Positions 17,812-27,249 of a stretch of 64,000 nucleotides of DNA are shown one piece after another. This DNA is from Pseudonocardia sediminis (GTDB lineage: Bacteria; Actinomycetota; Actinomycetes; Mycobacteriales; Pseudonocardiaceae), in the NCBI RefSeq assembly GCF_004217185.1, contig NZ_SHKL01000001.1, forward strand, positions 1,696,001 to 1,760,000, written 5' to 3'. A program made the position numbers and the translations under genes. The first letter of the stretch is position 1. The number at the start of each line of letters is the position of its first letter. The notes below the pieces were generated by a model. That model saw only the letters and a program-made list of their open reading frames with translations, did not search any database and was not told the origin of the DNA.

Positions 17812-18252
17812 GTGACCGACACACCTCGCGGCGACCGGACCGCGCCCCCCATGGACGGACCGGCCGCCTCCCCGATCACACCGGCCGCGGCGTCGCCCGG
17901 ACCGGCGGTCCGGGTCGGCGGGCGGACGTCGGCGTCGAACTACGACGTGGTCACCGTGCTCCTGCTGCTCCTGGGCGGGTTCCTGGCGCCCGTCGTGGGC
18001 TGGCTGGCCGGGGTGGTCATGCTCTGGACGGGGAGGAGCTGGTCGACGGGGGAGCGGCTGCTCGGGACGCTTGTCGCGCCGGTGCTCGCCGTCGTCGCGG
18101 TCCTGGCGTTCCCGCTCCTCGAGGACGTGACCGGGAGCCAGTTCCTCGCCGTCGCCGGGATCGTGGGCGTGGCGATCCTCGTGATGGCCGCGACGTCCCG
18201 GCGTCTGCTCACCGCCCGCCGCGCCCGTCCCGCCCGGGTGCCCGGCGCGTAG
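17812..18252 (+). CDS. small membrane protein, unknown
   Basis: 146 residues. A Pro/Ala-rich N-terminal tail of about 45 residues is followed by about three hydrophobic segments (VVTVLLLLLGGFLAPVVGWLAGVVML; LLGTLVAPVLAVVAVLAF; FLAVAGIVGVAILVMAA) and an Arg-rich C-terminus. This looks like the TM-rich proteins with disordered cytoplasmic tails frequent in actinobacteria. No family is recognised. The GTG start at 17812 is not backed by a strong ribosome-binding site. Confidence 0.65.
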   Translation: MTDTPRGDRTAPPMDGPAASPITPAAASPGPAVRVGGRTSASNYDVVTVLLLLLGGFLAPVVGWLAGVVMLWTGRSWSTGERLLGTLVAPVLAVVAVLAFPLLEDVTGSQFLAVAGIVGVAILVMAATSRRLLTARRARPARVPGA

Positions 18253-18295
18253 TCCGCCGCGTGGTCCGCGGCTCGACCGCGGCGGGGCCGGTCGC

Positions 18296-18802
18296 TCAGG
18301 CGTCCGGGCGGATGATCAGGCAGGAGCTGGTGGCGGTGGCGCAGAGGCGGTCGTCGCCGTCGAGCAGGCGCGCCTCGGCCAGCGCGGTGCGCGACCCGGC
18401 GTGCACCACCGTGCCCTCGGCGCGGACCGTGCCGGAGTCGGCCCGCAGCGCGCGCAGGAACTTCACCGACAGGTCGAGGCTGGTGTAGCGGGCGCCCATC
18501 GGCAGCGTTGTGTGCACGGCGCAGCCGAGGGCGGAGTCGAGCAGCGTCGCGTAGACCCCGCCGTGCACCGACCCGATCGGGTTGAAGTGGAACTCGGCCG
18601 GATCGAGGGTGAACACGACCCGGCCCGGCTCGACCTCGGACACCGACATGCCGAGCAGCGTCGCGATCGGGGGCGACGGCACCTCGCCCGAGGCCATCGC
18701 GCGGACGAACGTCAGCCCGTCGGTGTGCAGTGCGGCCGCGGCCGTCGCGGCGGGGTCGCTCCACTCGTGGGTCCGCTGGCGGATGTCGGGTCCGGCGCTC
18801 AT
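18296..18802 (-). CDS. PaaI-family hotdog thioesterase
   Basis: 168 residues with the hotdog-fold signature FHFNPIGSVHGGVYATLLDSALGCAV (near residues 71-96), where the HGG motif and following Asp sit as in PaaI/YbgC-like acyl-CoA thioesterases. The substrate is not predictable. ATG 18802 has GAGGAG 5 nt upstream. Upstream, AGTTG-N7-CAACT (18822-18838) is a short inverted repeat that may be a regulator site. The gene is transcribed divergently from dapB. Confidence 0.85.
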   Translation of the reverse strand: MSAGPDIRQRTHEWSDPAATAAAALHTDGLTFVRAMASGEVPSPPIATLLGMSVSEVEPGRVVFTLDPAEFHFNPIGSVHGGVYATLLDSALGCAVHTTLPMGARYTSLDLSVKFLRALRADSGTVRAEGTVVHAGSRTALAEARLLDGDDRLCATATSSCLIIRPDA

Positions 18803-18914
18803 CGGGTCTCCTCGGATCGTGAGTTGTTGTGAGCAACTTAGCTCACGGGCGGGAGCCCGGGAAGGACGGACCGGCCCGAACTAGGCTGCGGCCCGGACAG
18901 CGAGAACGACGTGA

Positions 18915-19676
<762 letters not shown>

Positions 19677-19683
19677 ACCCCGC

Positions 19684-20214
19684 TCAGTCGGCGAGCTCGA
19701 GGGCGAGGGTGCCGACGAACCGGACCTCGCGCACGACGCCGTCGCCGGTGTCGAGGGTGCGGACGGCGCCGTCGGCCTCCCAGCCGGCGCGGGCGTAGAA
19801 GCGGCGCGACGCCTCGTCGCGCTCGGGCACCCAGGCCCGGCCCTGCTCGGCGTCGTGCCCGCGCAGGGCGGCCGCGGCGGTGGCCAGCAGCCGTCCGCCG
19901 TGCCCGCGGCGGCCCCAGCGCGGCTCGACCAGCAGGGTGCTGACCTCGGCGATCGAGGCTCCCTGCGTCCCGGCGTAGAACGCGGCGGCGCAGAACCCGA
20001 CCGTGTGCTCGCCCTCGACGGCGACGAGCACGTGGTACCCCTCGCCGGCGTGCACCGCGTCGGTCCAGGCCGCGCGGGCGTCGTCGCTGCTCAGGCCGTC
20101 CAGTGCGGCGTCCGGGATGATCCCGGCGTAGGCGGCGCGCCAGGTCTGGGCCTGGATGCGCACGATGTCGTCGACGTCGTCGTCGACGGCGGGGCGGACG
20201 GTCGCGATGGCCAT
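19684..20214 (-). CDS. GNAT-family N-acetyltransferase
   Basis: 176 residues with a full GNAT core: N-terminal VRPAVDDDVDDIVRIQAQTWRAAY, the acetyl-CoA loop VEPRWGRRGHGGRLL (R-x-x-G-x-G/A pattern, near 97-111) and the C-terminal ASRRFYARAGWEADG. The acceptor is unknown; RimI/PhnO-like amine acetylation is typical. It converges on dapB with a gap of 7 bp. Confidence 0.85.
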   Translation of the reverse strand: MAIATVRPAVDDDVDDIVRIQAQTWRAAYAGIIPDAALDGLSSDDARAAWTDAVHAGEGYHVLVAVEGEHTVGFCAAAFYAGTQGASIAEVSTLLVEPRWGRRGHGGRLLATAAAALRGHDAEQGRAWVPERDEASRRFYARAGWEADGAVRTLDTGDGVVREVRFVGTLALELAD

Positions 20215-20324
20215 GACCGCATGCTTACCCGACCGGCTCCGCCCGTCTCGACCGGGTGCCGGGCGTCCCCGGCGGGACCGTGGTCGCCGGGGAACTGTCG
20301 GGGGTCCGTGCCACGATCCGTGGT

Positions 20325-21551
20325 GTGCGAACGATCTCGGCGGACGTGGCCCGGCGGACGGCGCTGGCGGCCCAGGGGATGGCCGACCCGCGACCGTCCG
20401 GACCGGTCACCCGGCGGCACCTGCAGCGGGTGCTCGGCCGGGTCCGGCTGCTGCAGCTGGACTCGGTGAACGTCGCCGTCCGGGCGCACTACATGCCGAT
20501 CTTCAGCCGGATCGGGGCCTACCCGCCCGCCCTGCTCGACGACGCGGCGTGGTCACCGACGGCGAAGCGGCCGCGGCTGCTGGTGGAGACGTGGGCGCAC
20601 GAGGCGAGCCTGGTCCCGGTCGAGGACTGGCCGCTGCTCGGGCACCGGGTGCTGCCGCAGCGCTGGTGGCGCCACTACGCGCCGTTGCTGGAACGGCATC
20701 CGTCGCTGGCCGGCGACATCCGTGACGTCGTGGCCGAGCGCGGCCCGATCGGTGCGGGGGCGATCGAGAAGGCCCTGGAACATCCGACGGCGCGCCCGCG
20801 CCCGGCCGGGGCGAGCTGGTGGGAACGCTCGGAGGTCAAGCGGGTCTGCGAGTACCTGTTCGCGACCGGCGGGCTGATGGTCGGCGGGCGGCGGCACTTC
20901 GAGCGGCTCTACGACCTGCCCGAGCGGGTGCTGCCGGCCGACGTGCTGGCCGTCCCCGAACCGGACCCGGCCGACGCGGCACGCGAGCTGGTGCGGCGCT
21001 CGGCGTCGGCGCTGGGGGTGGGAACCGGGACCGACCTGCGCGACTACTACCGCCTCGGCCCGGAACGCACCCGGGAGGCGATCGCGGAGCTGGTCGACGC
21101 CGGCGAGCTGGAGCAGGTCGCGGTCCGTGGCTGGGCGAAGCCGGCCTACCGGGACCCGGGCGCCCGCACGCCGCGGGAGGTCGTCGGTGGGGCGCTGCTG
21201 TGTCCGTTCGACCCGCTGGTGTGGGAGCGCGAGCGCACCGAGCGGATCTTCGGTTTCCGCTACCGGATCGAGATCTACACCCCGGAGCACAAGCGCGAGT
21301 ACGGCTACTACGTGTTCCCGTTCCTGCTCGACGGCCGGCTGGCCGGGCGGGTGGACCTCAAGGCGGACCGGGCCTCCGGTGCGCTACGGGTCCCCGGCGC
21401 GTTCACCGAGCCGGGCCACGACGGGTCCCGCGTCGCGTCCGGGCTGGCCGTGGCATTGCGGGAGATGGCCGGATGGCTGGAGCTCGACGACGTCGTCGTG
21501 GGGGAGCGGGGTGACCTGGCCGGGCCGTTGCGGCGCGCGCTGGGCGTCTGA
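20325..21551 (+). CDS. YcaQ/AlkZ-like winged-helix DNA glycosylase
   Basis: 408 residues of the HTH_42 (YcaQ) family. The first winged-helix region (TRRHLQRVLGRVRLLQLDSVNV) contains QLD, the Q-hydrophobic-D catalytic motif described for YcaQ/AlkX-type glycosylases, as opposed to the QxQ motif of the antibiotic-linked AlkZ branch. Family members excise alkylated bases and unhook interstrand cross-links. The GTG at 20325 (VRTISADVARR) matches the family N-terminus; CACGAT 7 nt upstream may be a leaderless -10. No biosynthetic cluster adjoins it. Confidence 0.85.
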   Translation: MRTISADVARRTALAAQGMADPRPSGPVTRRHLQRVLGRVRLLQLDSVNVAVRAHYMPIFSRIGAYPPALLDDAAWSPTAKRPRLLVETWAHEASLVPVEDWPLLGHRVLPQRWWRHYAPLLERHPSLAGDIRDVVAERGPIGAGAIEKALEHPTARPRPAGASWWERSEVKRVCEYLFATGGLMVGGRRHFERLYDLPERVLPADVLAVPEPDPADAARELVRRSASALGVGTGTDLRDYYRLGPERTREAIAELVDAGELEQVAVRGWAKPAYRDPGARTPREVVGGALLCPFDPLVWERERTERIFGFRYRIEIYTPEHKREYGYYVFPFLLDGRLAGRVDLKADRASGALRVPGAFTEPGHDGSRVASGLAVALREMAGWLELDDVVVGERGDLAGPLRRALGV

Positions 21552-21577
21552 CGTCCGCATGTGTCCGGGCGGGTGCG

Positions 21578-22021
21578 TCAGCTCGGGTCGAGGCGCAGGA
21601 CCGCCATCGTCTCGAGGTGCTCGGCGATCCGTGCCTCGCTCGCATCCGCCGGCACCGGGAACGCCTTCAGCGCCCACGGCGCCTGGACCGAGCGCAGGTA
21701 GGTCGCCACCGCGGCCGACGCGGCACCCGGCTCGGGGACCAGCGCGCGGTACTCGGCGCGCTCGCCGCCGGCCTCGACCGCGCACCACGGGTCGGCGTGC
21801 AGGTTGCGCACCCAGTCCCGACCGGCCTGCGGGGAGACCAGGTAGAGGTACCCGTCCCGGCGGACGGCGCCCAGCGGGGTGGCCCGGCGCTCGCCGCTGC
21901 GCCGCCCGACGGTGCGGACCACGCGCAGGGCGTACCCGCCCTCCTCGATCGGCGTCGCGGGAGCGGCGAGGATGCGCTCGACCATGGACGCGTTCATCTG
22001 CACAGCCTCGGCTCGATCCAC
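21578..22021 (-). CDS. deazaflavin (F420)-dependent nitroreductase-family protein
   Basis: 147 residues with the DDN/FDOR split-barrel signature: VRTVGRRSGERRATPLGAVRRDGYLYLVSPQAG followed by DWVRNLHADPWCAVEAGGE. Related actinobacterial enzymes use reduced F420 (or bind related flavins) to reduce quinones and nitro compounds. Its presence fits an F420-making actinobacterium. The GTG start at 22021 has TAGGAT 7 nt upstream and no ribosome-binding site, so the mRNA is probably leaderless. Confidence 0.85.
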   Translation of the reverse strand: MDRAEAVQMNASMVERILAAPATPIEEGGYALRVVRTVGRRSGERRATPLGAVRRDGYLYLVSPQAGRDWVRNLHADPWCAVEAGGERAEYRALVPEPGAASAAVATYLRSVQAPWALKAFPVPADASEARIAEHLETMAVLRLDPS

Positions 22022-22028
22022 ATCCGGG

Positions 22029-22034
22029 ATCCTA
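22029..22034 (-). promoter_or_regulatory. -10 element, leaderless F420-reductase gene
   Basis: On the minus strand TAGGAT is followed by 7 nt and the GTG at 22021. Confidence 0.55.
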
Positions 22035-22079
22035 CGCTCCCTCGTCCATCAAGCATCTCGACAGGCGAGGAAGACGCGC

Positions 22080-22118
22080 CGACGGCCGGTGCCCACCCCT
22101 CCAGGGCGCCGGCCGTCG
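22080..22118 (-). terminator. stem-loop after the DUF4097 operon
   Basis: Arms at 22080-22094 and 22104-22118 (CGACGGCCGG core) form a 15-bp stem with one G-U pair and a 9-nt loop, 22 bp past the DUF4097 stop codon. Confidence 0.7.
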
Positions 22119-22140
22119 AACGTCGCGCGAGACCCCCGGC

Positions 22141-23292
22141 TCAGGCCGGGACCGGCGCCGAGCGGGTGACGAGCACGTCGCCGCTCCCGGTCCGCCCGCT
22201 GAGCCTCACCGGGGCCGGCCCCGCCGGGGCGGACGAGCCGACGTCGAGCTCGCTGCGTGCCCGACCCGACCCGGTGCTCAGGTCGAGCTCGGCCGTCACG
22301 CCGGAGTGCACGCCGATCCGGACGTTGCCGGACCCGGTGCTCAGCGTCAGGTCGCCGGACACGACGTCGGCCAGCACGAGGTCACCGGAGCCGCTCTTCA
22401 CCGTCAGATCTCCGGCCACCTCGCCGACGCGGATGTCGCCGCTTCCCGTCTTGACCTGCGAGGACCCGCCGAGCGCGGCGACGTCGACGCGGCCCGACCC
22501 GGTCCGCAGCCGCGCCTGCCCGGTGACCGGGCCGAGGTCGATGCCGCCGTTGCCGGTGGTCACGTCGGCGTCGCCGTCGACCTCCTCCAGCCGGGCCGAC
22601 CCGGCCCCCGTCCGGACCGCGGCCCAGCTGGCGCGCCCCCGCACGTCGACGTCGGCGACGCCGGTCCGCGACGCCAGCCGCGAGCGCGACGGCGCCGTCA
22701 CGGTGACGGCGAGTGGCACGGTGGCCAGGCGCGGGTCCTCCGGACCGCGCACGACCAGCCTGCGCCCCGGTTCCGACCAGGTGATCTCGGTGGCCTGCAC
22801 GGCCTCGGCCGCGGTGGCTCCCGCGGCCTCCCACGGCGCCGCACCGGCCGTCGGGTCGCCGCCTCCGCCCTGACCGGGCCAGCCGCCCATGCTAGGGAAG
22901 CCGCCCGCACCCGGGAAGCCGCCGGGGAAGCCCCCGGAGCCGGGGGTCCCGCCTCCGGTCACGTTCCCGGACGCGGACACCGAGCTGCCGATCCAGCGCA
23001 GCAACCCGCCCAGCCCGCCGGCGAGCGGGCCCTCGGCCGACGGGTCGGCCCGCACCTCGACGCGCACCTCGCCCGCGGTGTCGGAGAGCTCGATCCGCAC
23101 CCGTCCGGCGCCGATCGCGACCTCCAGCTCCGCGGGCCCGGCGCAGGTCCAGTGCTCGGTACGGTCCTGGTCACCGTTCATGGTGTCCTCCGCTCGCGTG
23201 CGGTCGTCCTGTCCGGCGGGCCCCGTTCCGGGGTCCGTGCCGTCGTTCCCGTCCGGGCCGGAGTCACCGGGGACGTCGGTCGTGTCGCTCAT
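22141..23292 (-). CDS. DUF4097 beta-strand repeat protein
   Basis: 383 residues. The C-terminal half (about 190-380) consists of repeated short strands built around TGSG/SGSGD motifs ([43 protein letters not shown]), the hallmark of the DUF4097 beta-helix-like fold. The first about 60 residues are acidic and disordered. Near 90-150 is a Gly/Pro-rich insert ([14 protein letters not shown]). No signal peptide is seen, so a cytoplasmic location is likely. ATG 23292 overlaps the upstream stop in an ATGA, so translation is coupled to the RHH protein; ATG 23180 is a weaker alternative. Function unknown. Confidence 0.82.
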   Translation of the reverse strand: MSDTTDVPGDSGPDGNDGTDPGTGPAGQDDRTRAEDTMNGDQDRTEHWTCAGPAELEVAIGAGRVRIELSDTAGEVRVEVRADPSAEGPLAGGLGGLLRWIGSSVSASGNVTGGGTPGSGGFPGGFPGAGGFPSMGGWPGQGGGGDPTAGAAPWEAAGATAAEAVQATEITWSEPGRRLVVRGPEDPRLATVPLAVTVTAPSRSRLASRTGVADVDVRGRASWAAVRTGAGSARLEEVDGDADVTTGNGGIDLGPVTGQARLRTGSGRVDVAALGGSSQVKTGSGDIRVGEVAGDLTVKSGSGDLVLADVVSGDLTLSTGSGNVRIGVHSGVTAELDLSTGSGRARSELDVGSSAPAGPAPVRLSGRTGSGDVLVTRSAPVPA

Positions 23293-23879
23293 CCCTGCAC
23301 CCATCCCCGCAGCCGGCGGCCGTCCTGGTCGTCCGGCGGTCCGCCGGGTCGTCCGTGCCGCGCCGCCGCGCCGGACAGGGCGCCCTGCACGGCTTGGGAC
23401 ACCCAGGTGTTCAGCGAGACGCCCTGGGACTGCGCGGCCTGCTCGGCCTGCGACTTGATCTGCTCGACGATCCGCAACGTGACCCGGCTGATGTCGCCGG
23501 CGTCGCCGCCGAACGGCCCGCCCGGCCCGAAGCCCCCGCCCGGCCCGAAGCCCCCGCCCGGCCCGAAGCCCGAGCCGAAGGGGGATCCGGGCGCCGGCCC
23601 GGACTCCGGGGACGCGGTGTGGTCGGTGGTCTCGGAGCGGTGGCCGTCGACCGAGACGCGCACGTCCCGGCCGTCGAGGCGCAGCTCCACGGTGCGGTCG
23701 CCGAGCGAGGCGGTGACCTCGGCGGCCATCTCGGAGAGGGCGTTCATGATCGCGAGCCGGGCGGCGGGCTCGATGGCCGAGCCGAGCAGCGCCGCGGTCC
23801 GGCGGGTCTGCTCGTCCCCGGCCGCGGCCGCGGCGGCGAGGTCCTCGCGCAGTTGCGCGACGTACGGGGTGACATCCAT
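23289..23879 (-). CDS. HicB-like / ribbon-helix-helix protein
   Basis: 196 residues. The N-terminal half ([24 protein letters not shown]...) is helical and followed by strands ([17 protein letters not shown]). A glycine linker with three GFGPGG repeats (near 104-123) leads to a C-terminal segment [38 protein letters not shown] that fits a ribbon-helix-helix (HicB/CopG) DNA-binding unit. Such proteins are often annotated as HicB-family antitoxins, but no HicA toxin is present. The partner is instead a DUF4097 protein, translationally coupled. The promoter contains repeated palindromic sites that it may bind. Confidence 0.75.
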   Translation of the reverse strand: MDVTPYVAQLREDLAAAAAAGDEQTRRTAALLGSAIEPAARLAIMNALSEMAAEVTASLGDRTVELRLDGRDVRVSVDGHRSETTDHTASPESGPAPGSPFGSGFGPGGGFGPGGGFGPGGPFGGDAGDISRVTLRIVEQIKSQAEQAAQSQGVSLNTWVSQAVQGALSGAAARHGRPGGPPDDQDGRRLRGWVQG

Positions 23880-23888
23880 GACGCCATG

Positions 23889-23940
23889 GTGGCGTCACTT
23901 GTGACGACATTCAAGGCGCAGATGGCGTCACTTGTCGTCA
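23889..23940. promoter_or_regulatory. candidate autoregulatory operator of the RHH-DUF4097 operon
   Basis: TGGCGTCACTTGT occurs at 23889-23901 and again at 23923-23935, 34 bp apart. The first overlaps the palindrome GTCAC-TT-GTGAC (23894-23905), and TGACGACA (23902-23909) faces TGTCGTCA (23933-23940). The sites lie 10-61 bp upstream of the RHH start, typical of toxin-antitoxin-style autorepression. Confidence 0.55.
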
Positions 23941-24011
23941 GTCTGATGTCGCCACCGGGCCGGGCGACGTCGCGACGCGGGTGCCGGACCGGCCTTCCGG
24001 AGCCGCCGGTT

Positions 24012-24017
24012 ACCCTC
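24012..24017 (+). promoter_or_regulatory. -10 element, leaderless thyX
   Basis: TACCCT is followed by 6 nt (24018-24023) and the ATG at 24024, with no ribosome-binding site. Confidence 0.55.
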
Positions 24018-24023
24018 GCTGGC

Positions 24024-24776
24024 ATGCCGGAGACCGTGCCGCTGAGCGTCCAGCTCGTCGCGAAGACCGAGTTCCTCCCACCGGCCGACATCCCGTGGGA
24101 GACCGACGCGGACGGTGGCCAGGCGCTGGCCGAGTTCGCCGGACGGGCCTGCTACCAGTCGTGGGGCAAACCGAACCCCGCCACCGCCACGAACGCCGGC
24201 TACCTCAAGCACATCCTCGAGGTCGGACACCTGTCCGTGCTCGAGCACGGGACGGTCAGCTTCTACCTGACCGGCATCTCCCGGTCACTGACCCACGAGC
24301 TGATCCGGCACCGGCACTTCTCCTACTCCCAGCTCTCGCAGCGCTACGTCCCCGAGCGCGACGCCGCGATGGTCGAGCCCGACGTGATCTCCGACGACCC
24401 GGAGCTGCACGCCCTGTTCGCCGACGCCACCGCCGCGGCGGTGAAGGCCTACGAGGAGCTGCTCGCCGGTCTCGAGCAGCGTTTCGCCGACGTCCCGAAC
24501 AAGACCCTGCGCCGCAAGCAGGCCCGCCAGGCCGCCCGCGCCATCCTGCCGAACGCGACCGAGACCCGGATCGTCGTCACCGGCAACTACCGCGCCTGGC
24601 GGCACTTCATCGCGATGCGTGCCTCCGAGCACGCCGACGTCGAGATCCGTGCCCTCGCCGTCGAGTGCCTGCGTCACCTGCAGCGCGAGGTCGCCAACGT
24701 CTTCGCCGACTTCGAGATCCAGACCCTCGACGACGGCACCGAGATCGCGTCGAGCCCCTTCGTCACCGAGGGCTGA
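24024..24776 (+). CDS. thyX: FAD-dependent thymidylate synthase
   Basis: 250 residues with the ThyX signature [14 protein letters not shown] (RHRxxSxxxxSxR, near residue 92), preceded by [24 protein letters not shown]. ThyX methylates dUMP using CH2-folate, with FAD and NADPH. M. tuberculosis has thyX directly before dapA; here a Crp regulator, an MHS transporter and a TIGR03085-type gene lie between them. The ATG at 24024 fits the family N-terminus. Promoter context suggests a leaderless mRNA. Confidence 0.97.
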   Translation: MPETVPLSVQLVAKTEFLPPADIPWETDADGGQALAEFAGRACYQSWGKPNPATATNAGYLKHILEVGHLSVLEHGTVSFYLTGISRSLTHELIRHRHFSYSQLSQRYVPERDAAMVEPDVISDDPELHALFADATAAAVKAYEELLAGLEQRFADVPNKTLRRKQARQAARAILPNATETRIVVTGNYRAWRHFIAMRASEHADVEIRALAVECLRHLQREVANVFADFEIQTLDDGTEIASSPFVTEG

Positions 24777-24833
24777 GCCTCCCGCCCGGCCCGGCCCGGT
24801 ACGGACCGGTGCGCATCGACGGCGGGGCCGGGG

Positions 24834-25535
24834 TCAGACGGCGACGGCGTGCACGCGCCGGCGCAGGCCGGGCAGGTCGCGCACGACGATCGCGCGGCCG
24901 TCCTTGAGCAGCACGCCCTCGGCGACGAGCTTGGACAGCTCGCGGCTCATCGTGACCCGGGTCAGGCCGACCATCAGGGCGAGTTCGTCGATCGCGGGCC
25001 GGATCGACAGGCGCGTCGAGGTGTCGAGGGAGACCTCGCCGTAGGCCTCGACGAGGTGCCCGAGCAGCAGCGTCACGCGCTCCCGGGCGGGCAGGCCGTC
25101 GATCATGACGTGCAGCTGCAGCACCCGCTGCTTGTAGGCGATCCGCCGGGTGATCTCCAGCAGCAGCTCGGGATCGGCGCGGGCGGCGTCGAGCAGCGCG
25201 TCACGGCTCACCGTCACGACCTCCGACGGCTGGGTCGCGATCGAGCCGAGATGACGCGGGCGGCCGTCGAAACAGGCGGCCTCGCCGAGGCTGGACCCGG
25301 GCTCGGCGTAGGCGAGCACCCGTTCGGTCCCGTCCGGGCGGTGCAGGTAGATGCGCACACGGCCGGAGACCACGACGTGGAACCACGCCGACGTCTCGCC
25401 CTGGCGGTAGACGTGGTCGCCGGCGCGGTAGTGGCGCGGCGAGCCGAGCTCGGCGATCCGCGACGTGAGGGCGTTCGGGCCGCCGAGCAGGAACGGCGAT
25501 ACCGCCCGCTCGTCCTCGATCGATGCCGTCGGCAT
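24834..25535 (-). CDS. Crp/Fnr-family transcriptional regulator
   Basis: 233 residues: a cyclic-nucleotide-binding-type beta barrel (about 30-130, with YRAGDHVYRQGETSAWFHVVVSGRVRIY) and a C-terminal winged helix (RPAIDELALMVGLTRVTMSRELSKLVAEGVL). The PGSSLGEAACFDGRPR segment is at the usual phosphate-binding cassette position, but the RxxS/T of true CRP is not obvious. No Cys cluster for Fe-S binding is seen. It lies 194 bp downstream of an MHS transporter gene on the same strand, so it may respond to that transporter's substrate. Confidence 0.88.
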   Translation of the reverse strand: MPTASIEDERAVSPFLLGGPNALTSRIAELGSPRHYRAGDHVYRQGETSAWFHVVVSGRVRIYLHRPDGTERVLAYAEPGSSLGEAACFDGRPRHLGSIATQPSEVVTVSRDALLDAARADPELLLEITRRIAYKQRVLQLHVMIDGLPARERVTLLLGHLVEAYGEVSLDTSTRLSIRPAIDELALMVGLTRVTMSRELSKLVAEGVLLKDGRAIVVRDLPGLRRRVHAVAV

Positions 25536-25729
25536 GTCCCACCCCCGTCCGTCCGCGGGCCGCGGGCGGTGCGGGACTGCCCTCGACCCCGTCCGCGACC
25601 TCGGCTGGGCGCAGACCGGATGAACGGACGTTAGCCCGACCGGAGCCGTACCGGAAGCGACGCGGGTCGCAATTCGGGCACGGATCCGGCCGGGCGGGGG
25701 AGCGGGTCGCTCCCGGACGTGACGTCGCC

Positions 25730-27067
25730 TCAGGCCGCGGCGGGGGCCACCAGGGCGTCCTGGTCGGCCAGCGAGTCGGCGTCGGTCCTGGGCAGCGCCA
25801 GCGCGCAGCCCAGGCTCAGGACCGACACCCCGGCCAGCAGCACGCCGATCGCGAAGCTGCCGTAGACCGGCACCAGCGCGGCCGAGATCAGCGGCACGAC
25901 GCCGCCGCCGAGCACACCGGCCAGGTTGTAGGAGATCCCGGCCCCGGTGTAGCGGTAGCGGGTCGGGAACAGCTCCGGCAGCTGGGCGCCGATCGGACCG
26001 TAGGCGAACCCGACCACACCGAGGATCACCGAGATGCCGAGGCCGAACGACCACGGCGTGCCGATGTCGAGGATCGGGAACGCGACGAGCCCGCCGACCA
26101 CCGACAGCGCGTTGCCGATCACCACCATGTTCCGGCGACCGATCCGGTCGGACGCGATGGCACCCAGGATCGTCGTCGCGGCGAACACGAGACCGCCGAT
26201 GATGCCCATCGTGAGCACGGTCGTGCGGGCCAGGCCGAGCTGCGTGGTGCCGTAGCTGGTGAGGAACGTGACGCCGATGTAGAAGAACGCGAACACCGCG
26301 GTCGTCGCGCCCGCGCCGAGCAGCACCGAGCGGGAGCGGGTGCGGAAGACCTCGGCGATCGGCAACGAGGTGCTGACCGGCCCGGCCGCCTTCTCCTTGA
26401 ACGCGGCGGTCTCCTCCAGCTTGAGCCGGACGTAGAGCCCGACCCCGACCAGGAGGATGCTGCCGATGAACGGGAGCCGCCAGCCCCAGGCCTGGAAGGC
26501 CTCCGGGCTCATGGTGAGGGCGGTCAGCAGGAACGTGGCGCTGGCCAGCGAGAACGCGACCGACGGGCCGAGCTGCGGGAACAGCGCGTACTTGCCACGG
26601 GCCTTGCCGGGCGAGTTCTCCGCGGTGAGCAGCGTCGCGCCGGCCCACTCGCCGCCGACGGCGAGGCCCTGCACGATGCGCAGGACCACCAGCAGGATCG
26701 GCGCCAGCACGCCGATCGTCCCGGCGGTCGGGAGCAGACCGATGGCCAGCGTCGACAGGCCCATCATCAGCAGGGTCGTGACGAGCGTGCCCTTACGGCC
26801 CAGCCGGTCACCGAAGTGGCCGAACAGGATCGACCCGAACGGCCGCGCGACGAACGCGACACCGAACGTGGCCAGAGCCAGCGCGGTGCCGGCGGCGGCG
26901 CCGAGCTCGGGGAAGAACACCTTGTTGAACACCAGCGCGGCCGCGGTGCCGTAGATGAAGAAGTCGTAGAACTCGATCACGGTGCCGGTCATGCTGGCCA
27001 TCGCGATGCGGCGCATCGACGTCGGTGGCACAGCCGCAGCGGGCGGGCCGGCGTCGGTCTGGGTCAC
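25730..27067 (-). CDS. MFS transporter, metabolite:H+ symporter (MHS) family
   Basis: 445 residues, 12 predicted TM segments. The MHS opening RRIAMASMTGTVIEFYDFFIYGTAAALVFNKVFFP, the loop 2-3 motif GHFGDRLGRK and the second-half loop SDRIGRRN are clear. Relatives carry shikimate, alpha-ketoglutarate, proline/betaine or aromatic acids; the exact substrate is unknown. GTG 27067 is chosen for the GGAGG 5 nt upstream; an in-frame start at 27151 would add 28 residues through the promoter. It may be regulated through the palindrome at 27142-27161. Confidence 0.9.
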   Translation of the reverse strand: MTQTDAGPPAAAVPPTSMRRIAMASMTGTVIEFYDFFIYGTAAALVFNKVFFPELGAAAGTALALATFGVAFVARPFGSILFGHFGDRLGRKGTLVTTLLMMGLSTLAIGLLPTAGTIGVLAPILLVVLRIVQGLAVGGEWAGATLLTAENSPGKARGKYALFPQLGPSVAFSLASATFLLTALTMSPEAFQAWGWRLPFIGSILLVGVGLYVRLKLEETAAFKEKAAGPVSTSLPIAEVFRTRSRSVLLGAGATTAVFAFFYIGVTFLTSYGTTQLGLARTTVLTMGIIGGLVFAATTILGAIASDRIGRRNMVVIGNALSVVGGLVAFPILDIGTPWSFGLGISVILGVVGFAYGPIGAQLPELFPTRYRYTGAGISYNLAGVLGGGVVPLISAALVPVYGSFAIGVLLAGVSVLSLGCALALPRTDADSLADQDALVAPAAA

Positions 27068-27141
27068 AGGTTCCTCCACGGTGAGACGTGCCGTCGGGCT
27101 CGCGGCAACGGGAGGGAGTATCTGCGCCCGATCGGGTGCGA

Positions 27142-27161
27142 TCTGTATCACCGACTACAGA
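27142..27161. promoter_or_regulatory. palindrome TCTGTA-N8-TACAGA between MHS and TIGR03085 genes
   Basis: Perfect 6-bp arms at 27142-27147 and 27156-27161 in the divergent control region. The size and symmetry suit a dimeric regulator (GntR- or Crp-type); the nearby Crp/Fnr protein is one candidate. No functional evidence is visible. Confidence 0.4.
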
Positions 27162-27236
27162 ACGGCCGTCTCCCGTGCGTCGTGTGTAGAGCGTCCGGGT
27201 GACCCGCGGTCCCGGGCGGCGGTGGGCCGGAGGGAC

Positions 27237-27242
27237 TACGTT
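27237..27242 (+). promoter_or_regulatory. -10 element, leaderless TIGR03085-type gene
   Basis: TACGTT is followed by 7 nt and the GTG at 27250. Confidence 0.5.
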
Positions 27243-27249
27243 GTGTCCG

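Noticed and set aside
23289-23879. Complete HicAB toxin-antitoxin system
   Set aside because: No HicA-like small RNA-binding toxin is encoded on either side; the partner is a DUF4097 protein.
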